DNA of 64,000 nucleotides from Tubiluchus corallicola (lineage: Eukaryota; Priapulida; Priapulimorpha; Priapulimorphida; Tubiluchidae). The notes below the pieces were generated by a model. The model searched no databases. It was not told the DNA's origin and saw only the letters and a list, made by a program, of their open reading frames with translations. Made by a program: the position numbers and the translations under genes. Shown here piece after piece: positions 61,321-64,000 of this stretch (position 1 is its first letter; the number at the start of each line of letters is the position of its first letter). Location: NCBI GenBank assembly GCA_030141605.1, contig JAQGDQ010000239.1:60001-124000 (forward strand). The letters run 5' to 3'.

Positions 61321-64000
61321 GAGAGAGACAAAGTGATATGCAGAAAAGCTGACGGCAGTTAACAATGACCAATCAAATAAACAATGTGTAAGATATTCTT
61401 TTCTGCTAGACAATAAGCCATCTATACTACATACACCACAACCTGCAGATGAAATAGGCCTACTTCAGTTAAAATCCCCCAGCATCTGGTACGTTTACAG
61501 AGATCCCGTATTAACCAAAAAAATCTAATAAAACACATCTAGTGGTTTTACAGAATGCTAAACTACTAAAGTTTCTAATAACACATTTACAAAATTAACA
61601 AAAAATATTTACTTCTATCACAGGCTCTCATTATCATCAGCTTCATAATAATTATGCCCATTGAATGTATTAAGTTGCATTCATCATTATCTTCATCATG
61701 CCAAAGGTGCCAGTAGCAATAAGCACTATCTTTTATATGTTGCTTTTTGTCTGTTATGTTACTTTGTCGTTTATTATTTGCTGGGCGCAAAGTCCTTCCT
61801 GAGATTGATTAGGATAAAAATTCGTAAATTAATAAACAATTTTATCGAAATAAGAATAAACTAATTGGCAAATTATAAATAAGAAGAATCTGAAAAACAA
61901 AAAATAGTTTATCGTAAAAATTTAATGATCACAGCTTCACAGGCACAGTTTCAGATAAAAATTATCCCAAGGACAAACGTTTCAGTCACTTTCATGACTA
62001 TAATCAGTAGTTTCACCAAAATTAATTTACTGCATTGTAATATAATTGTTAAGAAAATTCATGTATTCTTAAAATGTGACAATAGTTAACAGTTATGCCT
62101 GCAGCTTGTATAAAGTGTTTACCTATGACATTTATTACTAATTTTATGATTAACATATTATTATAAAATAGTAATGTTATGCAGTTTTCTGGTATATTTC
62201 TGACAAGCTGCCAGAACAGATTTGAAACATTGTGGACCCAATCATGCCCTCAAAGAAGCCTATTTAATTAACACGGAAGCCTCATGTCTGCAATACTGAA
62301 TGATATGACTGGAAAGTCGAAGTGATCAGTGGCCAAACTGAAAATCATCTATTGTGTCCAGCAAATGTCTCACAAGTCTGTCTTTTCAATACTGATCTTT
62401 TGTTATATTCTGTCCAGAGAGACTTTTGGGATAGTTCCAAGCCAAAATGTTGAGCTCCTGGTAAATTCAGGTGAATTGAATGCCTTGCAGTTTGACCTGC
62501 TCCAATCATACCTCTCAAGGTTGTAGCTGAGAGGCTATGCAACATCCATGAGACCTCCATAATATACTGAACCTGATTGCAGTGCTGAGGGTTGTGTGGT
62601 GATACAATACGCACCTTAACACTGATACCCAATTATCGCTCATAGAATATTCATTTAGGCATAATTATGTGTTTAATGTCGCTTTGTAAACAGAATTTTT
62701 GTCTATATTTTGCTAATTACAAACCACTGGGTGTTAATATTAAATAAAGTAGTTGAAATAACTCAGCAGAACTCACCTGCTATCTGCCAGCTACCACATC
62801 AGGTCTAATGCGCACCTGTAGTTTTAGCAACCACAGCAACAAAATTTACTCTTTCTGCCTAACCCTCATAATTTTTTTCACGAGTTTACATCAGGAAGAA
62901 AAGACATGAAAAAATTCAAACCCTGGCTGGCATTTTAGTATAGCGATGTTTTCGTGTATTGTTATGAGTTAGAAAAGATTACGTCGTAGAGTTTTCATGC
63001 TGGTTATTAAAAGAGAGAGAGAGGTCATGTAATCTGTTAAATGCTCATCAAGGCATACTTTAACGTTATTTGTTTGGAGCAGAACAGCAGTTCGAAGAGT
63101 CTAACCAAAATGTACAAGCAGAATTCTCCCAAGCAACTGCATGATGTATTTTTAATTTGTATGGTTTTTAATTTCTTTGCACAATAGTTGTAAATGAATT
63201 ATTCAGTACATCATTATTATCATAATTCATCGTACCCCTGTTGCTGCATTACAGACATTGGGCAAGAAAAATTCTAAAATACATGGAAAAAATCAGCCCT
63301 CAAGACGGCAAACACAACAATTAATTCAGTAAAAAAAAACTAGACATTGCAGGTTCCTATGCAAGTATGTAGCCTGTCAGCACCATCCAATCAGCTGATT
63401 CAACTCATGTCAATTACTTTACGAAAAATGTTGGAACTACAACGACACACAATGTGGTCGTTGAAGTTGGAACACAAAGGCGCCAAGTTTGCAAAGATAT
63501 CTCGTAATGAATGACAGCACCAAAACAAAAGTTCAACTGAAGCTCGCATGTATCACCATGTAGGATATTATTAATATTCGCACATTCGTGTCTGTAATAT
63601 AAAGGTACATCTAACTTACTACAACAGTCATATAAGCAGCAGTGGATTTCATGATTCTGGTTATGTATTTTAGTTCTTTCAGTTTCAGTTAATAAAATTA
63701 AGACATTTCAGATTAGAACCCGCAAAACCTCAGGTAATATGTGAGATTTTATAGCTATTTTCTTCCCTAATAAATAAAAACGCTTAGTACCGGATTTTGT
63801 ACCTTAGTTTTCCCGTATTTTTGTTACTGGTTGTTATGTTCATTTTGTCGTGTATTTTTATTGTCATGTATTGCCAGACCTGTTAGGCTTCATCCAGTGA
63901 GCCACTACTGCTGATGCCGTAGCACAGCCTTGAATTTTATAAAGCTGACGCATTATCGTGAAGAAGAAGCAATTTTGGGTACTGCTCTTTTTGAACTCCT
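61321..64000. other. DDX54 upstream region, no confirmed gene
   Basis: No exon of a known family, tRNA or element ends could be supported. A less AT-rich, protein-like stretch at about 62200-62640 is described under findings. A GA microsatellite lies near 63013-63025 and a weak imperfect hairpin (GTCGTTG arms) near 63434-63467. Confidence 0.4.

Noticed and set aside
1-64000. CRISPR array, gene cluster or bacterial-type system
   Set aside because: No regularly spaced direct repeats and no operon-like spacing; all coding evidence is intron-containing animal genes.

Overview
The window is AT-rich nuclear DNA from a multicellular animal, most likely an invertebrate. Evidence: GT-AG spliceosomal introns of roughly 100-3400 bp, three single-copy metazoan-type genes, and introns full of DNA transposons, LINE pieces and tRNA-derived SINEs. 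I cannot name a species or phylum from sequence alone. All exon models were built by eye from conserved protein blocks plus splice signals. Each model gives a total coding length divisible by three and close to the family's usual length.

Layout. (1) 1-8540: no recognisable coding exon; a CAA-rich tract, an (AT)n microsatellite and a near-perfect foldback. (2) 8940-17568, + strand: EXTL3-type exostosin (7 coding exons, 922 aa), the enzyme that starts heparan sulfate chains. (3) 17569-20900: EXTL3 3' end, a pogo/Tigger-like element, then the MYB 5' region with a well-placed upstream ORF. (4) 20901-36078, + strand: an animal R1R2R3 MYB transcription factor (17 coding exons, 740 aa), with pogo-like and hAT-like elements in its introns. 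(5) 36079-40952: intergenic space between two convergent genes, with a 1.36-kb pogo-like element and a 137-bp tandem duplication. (6) 40953-59310, - strand: DDX54/Dbp10 nucleolar DEAD-box helicase (18 coding exons, 865 aa). Its introns carry an antisense 5'-truncated LINE, a second decayed reverse transcriptase fragment touching a splice donor, a head-to-head SINE pair, two copies of an unnamed dispersed repeat, and a Tigger-like element with a transposase N-terminal remnant. (7) 59311-64000: DDX54 upstream region with a 0.7-kb long-TIR element and an unidentified protein-like stretch.

The three genes act in unrelated pathways (Golgi glycan synthesis, transcription and cell cycle, ribosome assembly), and nothing here suggests a functional cluster. 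The most distinctive content is the mobile-element layer: at least eight pogo/Tigger-like elements or pieces in about five TIR families, and small duplications that have copied or approached splice sites. I found no CRISPR array, operon-like system or clearly new multi-gene system.
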